From positions 561,501-625,500 of the forward strand of contig JANUWF010002059.1 of the NCBI GenBank assembly GCA_026120185.1: a stretch of DNA of 64,000 nt. The letters are read 5' to 3'. Both the position numbers and the translations under genes were made by a program. Of this stretch, positions 46,780 to 58,767 are shown one piece after another (position 1 is the stretch's first letter; the number at the start of each line of letters is the position of its first letter). Below the pieces are notes generated by a model. The model did no database searches and had not been told where the DNA came from. It saw only the letters and a program-made list of their open reading frames with translations. This DNA is from Voacanga thouarsii (Eukaryota; Streptophyta; Magnoliopsida; Gentianales; Apocynaceae).

Positions 46780-48278
46780 TTCTATTGATTGAGAAAAACT
46801 TCATTTAGAAAAATGTTTGTTTTGAAAAACATATAAGAAATGCAAATTATTATTTCCATGATATGGTTAACCTATTAAAACCATTATCAAAAAATAAGAA
46901 AAATTTAACTTTTAGAAACATTGACAGAGCTTCATATGAAGGTTAACAATTTTTTAAGTTAAGTGTATAACTATAACAAATTAAACTTCCTTAATAGGTA
47001 ATAATCCAGAGATAGTTCCATCGATAAGATGGCTACTACTCTCACCACCTACGGATAATCTAGTGTTAATGCTTCCAACGATAAGTTGACCGACACTAAC
47101 ACATATCCTAGGCATTAATTGTAATTCCTCTGTTAGTTCTAGATCCTCATGAAAATCTATCCTATAGGGAATCGTGCTTATAATGACATAAGAATAACTA
47201 CAATCTCAAACAGGAATCTATGATGGAAACCGTGGGGCAGTTACAACCCCTCTCCCACTTAATCTTTTGAGAAAAATAAGTTTTGGGGAAAAATATTTTC
47301 TTAAAATTAATTAGTTTTTGTTAACTTTAATGAAATCCCAAAAATTCAATAATTATTCTCTATATTAAGGATAAAATCCTTTAAGAGAATAAACTATGAA
47401 TTTTATTTTCTCTATTTACGTTAAAACTATTTTCTTTGAACTCAATTTAAAATACTTAAATTCAAAATATTTTCCATGTCAAGGATAAAACCCTTTGGAA
47501 GAATAAATCATGAATTTTATTTTAAATTCCTTAATTCCAGTTTAAAAATGTTTTCCTTTAAACATTTTATCTAGAGAAAAAATTTATTTCTCAAAAACCT
47601 TTTTGCATTTGATCATAAAATTAAATAAAATAGCCAAGTTCCAAAAATAAACTTTTTACATACTATGTCTAACCTTTAACTCTTACATGACCAAATAATA
47701 GATTAAAAACCATAATAATAAAATTACAATAATCTTATTTAATTCTAAGGTCGTTCTTCCTTTACTAACCATTTTCATGCAAAAATTTTTATCAACACAA
47801 ATAAACTATTGCATGAAAAATAACCTTGTTTGATATGAGTCCTAATAGAAAAAGGAAAATTACAAGGAAAAAATTAAATGGAAAAACTTGGAAACTCGAA
47901 CCGCACAAACCCCAATTAAATCGCCAAAGAAAAACCTCTTCTTGCTTGCTCCAAAATCATCATCCATTTTCTCCTTTTTTTTCCCTCCTTGGAGTTTCAA
48001 TGCTACTCAGGCACCAATATTGTTACAAAATTTGCAACAGATGAATTTAAATACAATATCAATCGCCTGTACCTTTCAAAATGAGGCATATCGAATTCTA
48101 TGGAAAATGAATAACAATAAATATAAGTGTTTATATCTCCATACGCGAGACTACACAACATCTACCCATATCAGAAAATCATGAGGGATTCATAAAATCA
48201 CAAAGATTGAATTTTTTAATTAGTAAAGGAACCATCTTTTCAATTATTAACCCTAAGCATGCCCTAGATTATAATCTA
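46780..48278 (-). other. Copia element 2 non-coding leader
   Basis: 1.5 kb between gag and primer site. It matches the plus-strand leader at 14239-15837 in reverse complement. No protein is recognisable; short plus-strand frames at 47826-48184 are not supported. Confidence 0.7.
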
Positions 48279-48290
48279 GATCTAATACCA
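48279..48290 (-). promoter_or_regulatory. Copia 2 primer-binding site
   Basis: Minus strand TGGTATTAGATC: tRNA-Met type with mutations (consensus TGGTATCAGAGC), two bases inside the LTR end at 48293. Confidence 0.8.
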
Positions 48291-48292
48291 CT

Positions 48293-49651
48293 TGAAGAGA
48301 CCTCGGGGAAAAAAAAATGCAGCGAAAAATAGCAATTTCAAAATTTTTCCAAGCTAAAGTCTAAGAATACTTACTTTTAGGCCGCTAAAATTCAATAACT
48401 GGAGGATTTAGATTTGACAGAATGCTTTAATTTGTTACAACTACTTATTTTGCAGGAATACTGGCCAAATGTCGACTCCTTCGCATCAAATACGCGCACA
48501 AAAAATTGCTAACTTTTAATCTTCCAAAATATTCTCGAATCTCTTATAGGCTATCTACCCGTGAAAGAATAACTTTCTTGGAAGAATATTGAGAGAGCTA
48601 TTTTTTTTTTCGAAGGAAAAGTCTAAAAGAAAAAACTAAAGGAACTAAAGTGCAAGAACCGGCTGCTTCTAAACTTAAAGAACATCGAATATATGTGTGT
48701 GTGTGTGTTTATATTGTTATCCGTGGTTAACAACATCAAAAATAATTAGAAAGTCAACAATTGGTCACAAAATTGGAAATTTCAAATTTCGTGAAGTACA
48801 ATTCACGTGAATTCCAAAATCCTACCTTTCTAGTTTCCATTTTTTTTTTTTTTTGTTTCCTTTTATTTCCTTTTCTCTTTTTTTTTCTTTTAATTTGTGA
48901 CGGCTATCCATTGTTTCCAAAATAGCAAAAACCATCACACACAACCCTAGTGGGCTTAAGTATATTTCTAATTAGCCTAAGACTAATTAAAAAGCTCTCT
49001 TATTAATTAGTTAATCCATTTATGCCCAATATAAAATTATCCAAGATAATTAATTAATAAATAAAATTAATTAAATTAGCTCAAGGCTAATTAAATAGCT
49101 CCCTTATTAAATAATTGATCCACTTGAACATAATATAAAATTACCCAAGATAATTAAAAACTAATTTAATTAAATTAACCTAATAAATTATTCTAACCTA
49201 AATAAATAATTAATTGGACAATTAGAACAATTCTTTCATTATTAATTCACCCAATAAGCACATGTAATAAATAAATTTACTAAGGTTACTTGAGCTACTT
49301 TGGGGACCAAAAGACATAGTATTCTATACTACTAAAATGACTAAAATACCCTTGCTAACAAATAGTTGTACTTTATCATTTTAAATATTTTATTTATCAC
49401 CATATAGAAATATTGACCCCAAGAATAATATTGCAAGTGCGATGACCTCGACTACCAGTGTAATGACGAAATATTCCTCTACGTAACACCTGTCATTGAA
49501 ATAGGAAAAAATGTACTAACACCTTCCTTAATGACAAATACCATCCTTTGATAATTGGTCTGATAATCCTTAACATCCAATATGCACCAACTTATTTTCC
49601 TGAGCTTCCAAAAAGCATACATACTAAGTCACTTTTCTTAGGACCCTAATG
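48293..49651 (-). repeat. Copia element 2, 5' LTR, truncated
   Basis: Matches 25292-26700 of the 3' LTR. It starts (on the plus text) TGAAGAGACCTC and is broken at 49651/49652 by a chromovirus LTR; the last ~0.65 kb of the LTR is not found beyond it. Confidence 0.82.
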
Positions 49652-52600
49652 TAAAACCCCTACTAAAGATAACAGCGGAAGCATATCAAAACCGAGTATT
49701 GCCCCGTCCAGTCACCCAGATAAGGGGTCTTTATAAGGAAAAAAAAACCAACAAAGTATGTAAGGTCCAAATCCATACAACAACCCAAACTGATAGTCAT
49801 GTGCACATATATAATAAAGAATCTCATACATAAAAATTTTCATTCAACATCAGTAATAAGGTACATTATCCAAAAGAAAAATGTCCGGACCTATTCTGCT
49901 ATTACTGTGGTATCGTCCTCTATCTGTAGGTCTACTCATCTTCGGATCCTACAAAAAGGGTAAGGCAAAAGACACGTGTGAGTGAAAAATCACCCAGTGA
50001 GTTCCGTGTGTGCTAGTACTTCATCAAAAAGACAGAGTACATAAAACTTTTGTGAAATAGCATATCATTTGTTCACTGGAAACGATTTTAAAACTCTTTA
50101 ACGAAGAATTTATTCAGAACTCAATCATTTTTTGAAAACTGTATTTCAATTTCAAATCATTGCCCCAATTTTTCCAAATCACACGCACTTCTCCAACAGA
50201 AGGTTGGCCTATATCCATATGCAAGTCTCGCAGTCCTTGCCTTCGGCACCACATATCATTGTACTGTGACCGCAGCCTTCAGAACTCAACCATGCGTCGG
50301 CGGAATAAGTACACCACAGCGTACTTCTACTCAGGTATACCGTAGCATACCTAGTGTACCACAGCACACAATCTTTTACTTGCCACTATAAGCTAGGGTT
50401 CTAATCCTGACGTTAATCACCATCAAGGTAGCAAGAAGTAAAACGCACCGAGTGTCCCTGCCCGGCATCTAGCAAATAACTTAAAATAAGAAGCGCTCGC
50501 GGACGTGGCAATTTCCAGGTGCTAACGACTAGCCAAGATGACTCATCTCAATGCCCCGTCGCCCTATTTGGAGTAAGACAATCCCCAAAACTAGCTAGGT
50601 TACTTGGGGTTGTTTGCCTCTAACATGAGCTACTACAAAGATTAAAATCCTTGCTGAGTACTCGACGTTAACAATACCAACCCCATCTGACTGATCAGGC
50701 CAGGGGATTATCTGATCCCATAGGATTTTCAAATCAAAACAGTTTTGGGGCAAAATAACATTTTCCAGAATTTGATCCTACTAACTCACAAGTTAGATCA
50801 TCATTCACATAGACTCCGCAGAGCCAATCAATTCATTTCATGACACACCAGGCCAATAAAACAATTTCAGGGATCAAAGGTCGTTTTCCAAAAGTCAACT
50901 CAACATGAGAGATCATTTTCAAAATCGTTGAATCAAGATAAAGAGTTCTGTTCACACATCAAAACATGTTTCCAAAAGTATCCAAGTCATTTTTCCGTAC
51001 TTGATCACAACAATCATTTCCAAGGGTATTCAGGTCATTTTACCTATACCTAATTCCAAAAGACTTTTCGAGGGTATTCGGGTCATTTTACCCTTACTCG
51101 ATTTGAAAAGTATTCACAAAAGTTCCAATAAGAATAATTCGGTCATCTACCGAATCCCCGAGTTCCAAAGGTTTTCATAAAACATTCCAATAAGGACATT
51201 TGGACCATTTTTCAAATACCTGATTCTAAAAAGAACTCAATTTAAGAAATCCAGAATTCTAATCCGAAAAGAGGATTAAATTCAAAGTTTCCAAACATAT
51301 TTCCATAAAATGTTTCAATAAGGGCATTCCAGTCAATTTATGAATACCTGATCCCAAAATTTACCATTTCTCAAAAATCCCAAGTTTTTAATCCAAAAGG
51401 GACTAAATTCACAAATTCATGATTGAATCGTCCACTAAGGTTTCCAAGCCAAATATAAAGTTCATTCGAGCGCAAAGTGGCATAAGAATAATTCTTGCTC
51501 AGATAAACCTTAAGTGTATTTAGGGATTTCCAAAATGGTATAAAACATAGCATTTCATGGAAAAAAGAAAGTACACTAGCTTTTAGAAGTGTTTTAGAAA
51601 TCTAAGGGACTCACCTCGTGTCCTAAGCAACTCTTTTCGTTCACGGCTGTTTAACCTTTGTTTCTACCGTTTTCAATGTTCCGTTGGCCATTTGTCGTTA
51701 AACCTATACCAAACATCATTTTTAGTTCAATTCGTATTTGGCCAAAAAATAGCCGATGAGTAGCCGACGTGCCCGACGGGTAGCCAACGAGGTCGACGGT
51801 TAGCCGATGGTTAAGGAAAATGTTCAACTTTTGTTCACGTCGTTTTTTCATCGTTTGGTCAATTGTTTCATTTTTATTTTTCCACATCTTTCCCCCCTTC
51901 ATAAACTAGGGATTCACTTCATATTTCCTATTTATTTCATCCAAAATCACACAATTAATCATCCTTAAATTCATCTATTTTCGAACTCATTTTTCTGGAA
52001 TTTCACAGATTGACACATGATTTTTTTTTTGCACATAACTTTCAATCCACAACTCCGATTTAGCTCTATGATATACCAAAACGAATGTAAGACTCTTAAA
52101 TTTAATTATGTACAAAACATAATTTAAGAGTTCTGGTTCCAGTAATACGCTACTGGGCAAAAACCGCCCCAATAGTTTTGTCTCAATTTCACTATTCATG
52201 CTTTCCTTTATTTTCCTTTAGCCTTTAGCACTTTGGAATCATTAATGCATTCAATCCTCCTTCAAATCATCTTTAATTCTGAATTTTCAGATTTTCAGTA
52301 GCTCACAAGAATCACACTTATTCAACACAAATTCATCTTTTCTAATCAAAGGCTAGTACAATCCATTTTTTCCAACCAAGTAAATTTCATTTTTACTCTA
52401 CTTTGATCATCATCTTTTCAACCGAAAATAAGCCTTCAAGCTACCATAATTATTCAGTTCTCCCTCACAAAAAACATCATTCAAAGGCCCCTTAGGCAAC
52501 TGGCACATATACAAGCATGTATAAAGTTCATACACAAAAGTTCACAAACCCTAGCTTGGATCCAAAATCAAGACATGAAAAATCATGTTTTCATGTTAAA

Positions 52601-52760
52601 ATTCATATCAATATAATCACCGTAATGAGATTGGAAAATGAAAGATTAAAACTGATAAGAATTAGGTCTCATAATTCAGATTGGTGTAGGATTTTTCCTG
52701 AGGCTATGGTAAAAGGAAAAAAAATAGAATAGAGCGGCCATTTTGGTTATTTTTGTTCTT
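49652..52760 (-). mobile_element. Chromovirus LTR fragment, minus orientation
   Basis: Left edge TGTAAAACCCC is the reverse complement of the LTR end GGGGTTTTACA at 22937-22947. The text just inside (GGACGGGGCAATACTCGG in minus) parallels GGACGGGGCGACATCC at 22898. Around 52735-52750 (minus: AACCAAAATGGCCGC) it parallels the GCCGAAATGGTTGC stretch at 18520 of the other copy. The outer 2 kb of the LTR is therefore absent. Degenerate repeats with GGTATTCGGGTCATTTTACC lie at 50980-51350. The right boundary is uncertain (52.7-53.0 kb). Confidence 0.65.
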
Positions 52761-53380
52761 AAGAAAAATCGTCTCTTGTGTTCTCTCCTCGCAATTCATA
52801 ATTTTCTGATTTAATGGAATTGGCGAATTGAGGAGATTTTCGAGGTGATCGCAATTGGTGTGCGTTGATGGCAATATGGGATTGTCTTATCCTACAAGGA
52901 GAGTCGCTGTACCTATCACACCGGTAAATGAGACGAATAACTTCTTGAAGGCAAACCAATATTGAATTGGTGATTCGGTCTGCGCTTCTATCAAATAAGT
53001 TGTTGTCCGGTTCTACGGTTCAGGTCCGTTACTGACTTACTTTTCTATTTTGAATTCTGCCTTGTTACTTTGCGCTTGGACTATTTGGCCGTACCGGTTT
53101 TATTGATGATTGATAATTGTATGTTTGTTAGAGCCCTGGTCAGGTATAGACGGTACTTGTTTAATTCAATTAAGTTATCTATCTATACTCATCGGTACCG
53201 ATTTTCTAACCGTTACCAGGAAAATATAAATCAGTCCTAATATACTCACATAATTGAGAAAGTTAATAAGTAGGTTTACGTGAAATTTGAATTCGTGACT
53301 CTACGATTTTTATGCTTATTATCCAACCAACTTGACTATCTTTACGCGCCGAATTAATTTCTTAAAATCAAATTTTCAGC
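52761..53380. other. Spacer between chromovirus fragment and host gene
   Basis: No gene or repeat unit I can recognise; it may include the far end of the LTR fragment and the 3' flank of the host gene. A minus-strand TTTATTTATTTATTTATATG at 53382-53400 could serve as a polyadenylation region for the gene. Confidence 0.4.
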
Positions 53381-53641
53381 CATATAAATAAATAAATAAA
53401 GTCTGAAAATATCAGTAAACACAAACCGCACTGCATATATGTACCAGAAATCAATACAGAATAAAAGACTGAACCATGCAAACAAAGAATGTCACTAAAA
53501 GCGTAAAACAAGGTATCGTATCTAACTCTCTCTCCGGGTATAGCAACCCAAAAAGCCCTCACCAATGATGAAAATAAAAATTGTATCCAAAATAGCATCA
53601 ACATAACATATATATAGCCATTTCCTACAACCTATCCGCAC

Positions 53642-55806
53642 TCAGGGCTGTGATCTGTAACCATATCCATTAACTCCGTTTTCTCCATTAGGGACGTGAG
53701 TATTTTTGTTGGAGTTAGCCTGACTCTTCCTCTTGAGAACGACATACCATGTGAAGGCTTCGAGAAATGCTGCATTGACTCCCAAAGCTATAAGAATACC
53801 AATGTATGCCTTCTTCCATTTCTTTTCTGGGTCCAAGATGTCAAATCCTTCAAAAATGTTAACAATGCTGAGGATAATTGTACTGTACCCAATCACGTGG
53901 TGGTAGATGTTCCAGTAAACTCTGAATTTGTGATCAGGCTTTGGCCTCAATAGCAGTGCAAAGACCTGTACATGGCATGTAATTTGGCAAAATAAGTTTG
54001 TGTCTTGGAGAGATGATAACAATTAACAAGGATGACCCGATAGTCCCTTCTCATTTTGGGCAATTTGAAATGAAGTTTAATACCTGGAGAGTTGCGAGGC
54101 AGAAGAGAGTAATTCCGATGTTCCTATGAGTGTCTTGTGTGGTTCCAACGGAATCGCTGCCAAGTTTGAGACCAGTTCCCCATCCAGCAACACCAACGGC
54201 GTAGGCAGAGGTTTGGCAAGCAACGTGGAGGTAGAACCAGGCCGGATCAGCTGACTTGAACACCCTTAAGTACCTGGCTATGAGTGCACCCAAAGGCATC
54301 AAAATACCCCAACTCACTACATTCAACACGCCATGAACCTGCAAAATTTCCAACTCGGCAATCAGAACTAAAATTGTCAATAGCTCTTACCTAACACGTG
54401 CCACTACCCTCTTCCATCTAGATGGTCAAAGTTTTAGAATAATTTTTCGTCTTTTGATGGAAGTTTTCTCTTGCGCATGACACATGCTGTTTAATAAGTA
54501 ATATGCACGAATATGAAAATCTGACCTTTACAAAAATGGACTACGAATGATTTTGACCAAATAAAACTCGTACGGTTCTTATAATAATACTATTAAATTT
54601 GTGTGATCAAATGAGGACAGTGGCATCTTTCATGGGAATTTTTTCACCCAACGAAACTTCTTACTAAAACAATTATAGAGTTCACACTTAAAATTGAAAT
54701 AGAATTATTATATCTGTTTTATAATATAAATCCTTTTATATTTATATACAAAAATTAAGAGTTTAAAATTTTAAATAATTTTAAAATTAAATTTTTAAAA
54801 ATATTCTTAATTAAGTCTTTATCTATTTTGATAATTAGAAAAGATTGAATGTAGAAAGAAAAAGATGGTAAGAAATGATAAAGTTGAAAAAGATATAATA
54901 AATTTTTATATAATTTTATAAAATAATTTATATTATAAAAAATTTTTAAATCTAAAATTACTTATATTATTATGAAAAGAATGTAGTATAAACGTAGAGT
55001 TGAAACGTAGAGTTGAGAACACAACAAAACACAACAAAAATGCCAATCAAAGGTGCCATTTGGGCTCCTCACCAAGAAAAAAAAGATAGAAAAAAAAGGG
55101 CATTTAGTTCCAGTGTGGTTCGAAAAGTCGTTAGAGTGGGTACGACATATATCGATTGGTCAAAATATTTCCAGAAATAAAAGAGACTCACGTTTCTTTT
55201 CCGTCGTGTGGAACCGGCGCTTCCTCCTTGGCCTGAAACCTGTCCCGACTGGAAATCAACGTTTCCGGTAGACCCCTGGTTAGCGCTACTCAGGGAATGC
55301 TGACGAGGTGTGTCCCCAGAAAGTGGGCCTATTTGCCAGACCTGGTTAAAACTGGTCCGACCAGCCGGAAGTTGTAAAGTGGCAAATATGATAATTTCAT
55401 TATTATTAGTGAACTCTGCTGCAATTCTCGGAACACCGAAACTCAACGTACCCTGCTGCAACTGAGTACCAAAATTGGAAATCGGAGACGTGTAAGAGCG
55501 AATGGCTCCATTGGAGGTCCGAAAAGCCACCAAACATTGTGCCCCTATCATTCCTGAACCGTCAACGTTGAGAGCCCAGGCGACCCAGTTGGAGGGGCTG
55601 ACGCCGGTGTGTCGGTAGGCAATATCAACCGTGTGATTGGCTGGGTGGTAGTTCCAGTGAAGAAAAGAATTCAAGACAGGAAGAGTAATGCATGTGGAGA
55701 AGCTGGTGTTGTTTGTAAATTGGTATGTGCAACTTTGGGCATATGTGGAAGCTGCTAGAGATATCAAGATCGATGAAAAGAACAAAGTTCTTAAAAGATT
55801 TGCCAT
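53642..55806 (-). CDS. DOMON and cytochrome b561 domain protein (three exons)
   Basis: Exons: 55806-55192, 54338-54084, 53965-53642, giving 397 codons and a stop. Introns of 853 and 118 bp have donors GTGAGT and GTATTA and acceptors TTTTGCAG and TGTACAG, all in phase 0. Residues 1-23 ([20 protein letters not shown]...) are a signal peptide. The DOMON domain spans about 45-165 ([31 protein letters not shown]). A b561 core of five to six membrane helices spans about 205-350. Histidines 207 (VHGVLN), 243 (FYLHVAC), 276 (DTHRNIG) and 312/313 (YHHVIGY) fit the two haem pairs, 69 residues apart. Length agrees with the family (about 390-400). Known members are plasma-membrane or secretory-route electron carriers, some annotated auxin-responsive and thought to move electrons from cytosolic ascorbate; the role here is inferred. 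The tail is hydrophilic ([10 protein letters not shown]). No break is seen, although retroelements lie about 1 kb downstream. Confidence 0.93.
53966..54083 (-). other. Intron 2 of the DOMON-b561 gene
   Basis: 118 bp, GT...AG, between the ATLQ and VFALLL codons, phase 0. Confidence 0.9.
54339..55191 (-). other. Intron 1 of the DOMON-b561 gene
   Basis: 853 bp, strongly AT-rich, GTGAGT...TTTTGCAG, between the RRKRN and VHGVLN codons. It separates the DOMON part from the b561 part, as in the family. A short tandem repeat (AAACGTAGAGTTG twice) lies near 54990-55017. No inserted element with clear ends is seen. Confidence 0.9.
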
Positions 55807-55913
55807 TATTGCTGTTCAAAGTGGGGGCAGATGTGCTCAAATGTACTTCTCTAGATGATGAATTCGTCCAGAGAAGCTCTTGTGATCAATGAAAGTGCAG
55901 AGATTAGATGGAC

Positions 55914-55920
55914 CTTTATA
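55914..55920 (-). promoter_or_regulatory. TATA box of the DOMON-b561 gene
   Basis: The minus strand reads ATCTATAAAGG, about 110 bases before the ATG. This would place the start of transcription near 55885 with an 80-base 5' UTR. Confidence 0.6.
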
Positions 55921-56280
55921 GATTTCAAAGAAGAGGAGTGAGAAGGTTTGAAGATTAATTTGGGTTGAAGACTTGGCTCTGTTGACTGCTTCTTTGTAGA
56001 ATCTTTCGCACAATTTGATTGAATGGAGACAAAACGCCGATGAGAAACAAGAAAAAAGTAGGTGTGGAAGCAGCCGCGAAGGGTCTTCTTTTTTAAAAAT
56101 TTTCTGCTTTCTCACTTTCGAAGGCTGTGACTCTTCCAGCTCTCGATTTCCTCTCATCATATCTCAACAACTCCATTTGGGTTTCACGCGGAAGTCAATG
56201 TCGCGTTGTCGGTTTAAATGGAATTTAGAACTGCAAATTGAACTTTTCGGTCATAATGTGGAAGCTGCACTAATATGAAA
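55921..56280 (-). promoter_or_regulatory. Upstream region of the DOMON-b561 gene
   Basis: A moderately GC-balanced stretch upstream of the TATA box. Open frames on both strands (56160-55837 minus; 56015-56278 plus) overlap each other and the promoter and resemble no family, so I treat the region as promoter DNA. Confidence 0.4.
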
Positions 56281-56333
56281 GGATTAGGACCTAAAACAAA
56301 ATTTTATTTTGAAAAATCAAATGAAATATATGA

Positions 56334-56413
56334 ATACGGGAAATTTATAATAGAGTTATAAATTATATCTAAACTATACTATTAATTAAAACAAAAAGAA
56401 CAATTTCCCGTAT
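56334..56413. repeat. Short inverted repeat, MITE-like or hairpin
   Basis: ATACGGGAAATT at 56334-56345 is matched perfectly by AATTTCCCGTAT at 56402-56413, with 56 bases between. No clear target duplication. Confidence 0.6.
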
Positions 56414-56936
56414 ACGTACATTAAAAGCAAATAATTGGGTTAATCTACATTTTTAACCCACAACAATAGATTGGAGACATAATTTTCTTAATATTCACTG
56501 CATTCTCTCACATTTTCCTGTAGGTAAGAACTAAAAATTACTTCCTTTATCTAAACCACGAAATCAAAATTAGAGTTGGGAAAACAAATTATATAAAAGA
56601 ATATGTTAAAGAATTATTGAAAAATTTTTAGGGAATGAAGGGTAAAATGTAAAGGAATATTTCTAAAAATTTTTAATTTTTTTAGGACAAAAAATAATTT
56701 TTTTTTAAAAAAATTAGAGGGGTGAGTATTCATCTCTACTCTATCTAAAATTAAATATTTCTATTTTGCTCTAAAACATCTGAAAGTAAATTTTCATTTT
56801 TTTAAAAAAATAAACATATATTCCCTCTAAATTTTTTCAACTAATTTTCTCTGTTTAAAATATATGAATTTCACTAATTAATAAAGAAAAATAAGAACTT
56901 ACCTTTAGTCAAATATATATTAAATTTTATGTCAAG

Positions 56937-56979
<43 letters not shown>

Positions 56980-57874
56980 CACAACTATTTTCTTCCGTTT
57001 TTATTGTCCTTACCATGACTTCTAACACTAAAGCAATGGTCAGAACTAACAACAATAGAAAACAAAATAATTATAGCAGTCAAAAAGATGGAAAAAAAAT
57101 ATTTTAAAAACGAAATTACAAAATATAAAAATTTGAGTCTAATATAAAATTTTCGGCATCCTTTCTATCTAAAAATGAGCAAGTAAGTAAATGAAACTTC
57201 ATTTAATCTATTTTTATTAAATGATCTAAAATATTCTTAATTTATAAAAATATTTAATATTATTACATCAAGTTAGTGGATAAAAATATGAGTTCAAAAC
57301 ATGTCATTTCCTTTCTTTTCCTTCCCTACCCTTCTACAAATGTAATACTTAATCTTTTCTTCTCTCTCTCTTACTTAATATAGTCTTCTTTCTTTTCCTT
57401 CCCTTTCCTTTTTATCCTATTCCTTTCTTCTCATAGCTTCTCCCTTTCCTTAATCCAAATAGATCCTTAAGTTATTATGTGTTTTTTTCTATTTTTAATT
57501 TTTTAAATTACATAAAAATTTTATTTGGTTCCTACTTAAGAATGAATATAGTAATAAGAATGATAAAGTCCACTATAACAATTGATTTAAGTAATTTTCT
57601 TAGCCCATTTTAATTCATTGCGGCAATGAGAATCATTACATGAATGGTTGTTTAAATAGCAATGAAAAGATAATAAAGAAAGCTTGGAATGAAAAATGAA
57701 ACCCGTTATTTTGATAAATAGTCATCATTCCAAAACTTCCTTTAACTTCAAACCTATCCTCCTCAGCTAAAGCCAAAATCCTCCAACCAAACCGAAGAGA
57801 GTACTCCGCGGGTTTGACCAATTGAATTGTGCCTCGTCAGGCGTCACCCCACAATTTAGGCTTTTTTTTGCCCC

Positions 57875-57898
57875 GGGGGTGGGGGAGGGGGGGGGGGG
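57875..57898 (+). repeat. G-rich tract with quadruplex potential
   Basis: Runs of five or more G separated by single T or A bases. Other G runs are at 60937-60951 and 10364-10373. Confidence 0.85.
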
Positions 57899-58717
57899 TA
57901 GGGGTGCATGGTTCTGGGGTATGCGGTATATATTTTTAAATAATTATTATTTTTAAAGAATTTACATAGATGAAAGAAACTCTAATACCGATAAAATTTT
58001 AAGGAAAAAAAAATATTGCCTTACCCTTAATGAAAACGATAGCATTGATTAAAAATTAAAAAAATTAAATAAAGATATAATGTAGAATAAGAATAATAAA
58101 TACAATTTGGAAAAAAAAAGTAATAAATATATTTTAATTTTATAGAATAACAAATAATTGTGAGTAACAATATTTTCAAAAATGACAAATATTAAAGAAG
58201 GAGTATCATTTACTTATTTTTGGAAGAAACATTTCTGAAACTCAAATTAAACGAACATTTGATTCATAACAAATATTAATTTCCAAGCCGTCATGATACT
58301 TTTTCACATGCTCAATTCGAATGTGATGTATAATTTTCGACATTAAGTTATAATTCAATTTATCATAACTTTTTCTCTTCAAATCATTCTCTTCCTGCAT
58401 AATTAATTAATTACTAATATATATAGAGAGAGAGGCGGAACAACATAAAATTCTAAAATAATTTTTTATATATTCTCTTTAAATTCTTTGACATTGTGAT
58501 ATTTAGCTGAAGGAATGCACCATAAAAATAGTTAATTGGGTTTGAAATAAAATTTGTTAAACACATAAATGATTACATTTTGATTTCGAAATTCAGGAGC
58601 TGAAAGAGAAAATATTATTAGGCAAGATAATCTTAATTGCGAAATTAAAGATGAGGACATTGAGTCATTCCCTCAAGTAATAGATTCCAACATTTGAGTA
58701 ATTGTCAAGGGGGCAAA

Positions 58718-58767
<50 letters not shown>

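Larger units (their letters stand above)
25292..49651 (-). mobile_element. Copia element 2, 24 kb span broken by nested insertions
   Basis: Read on the minus strand, the order is: 5' LTR (48293-49651, truncated at the right), tRNA-Met primer site, leader, gag (46335-46779), integrase and RT pieces (41462 down to 27345), polypurine tract and 3' LTR (25292-27340). Insertions split it at 28743-29890, 30016-38975, 39708-41378 and 41463-46334. For the first three, the flanking Copia text rejoins at the target duplication. In the fourth interval, the protease and the rest of gag are missing altogether, so that junction involved loss of DNA. That the two halves were one element is inferred from order, orientation and family match. 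Confidence 0.7.

Noticed and set aside
47826..48184. Two plus-strand readings of 72 and 98 residues
   Set aside because: They overlap in different frames and lie antisense in the Copia leader without family marks.
51987..52199. A host exon on the minus strand near the chromovirus fragment
   Set aside because: No splice-linked neighbours or family motif; it lies within the LTR fragment.
55837..56278. Small genes upstream of the DOMON-b561 gene
   Set aside because: Overlapping frames on opposite strands, no family resemblance, and they cover the TATA box and 5' flank of the real gene.
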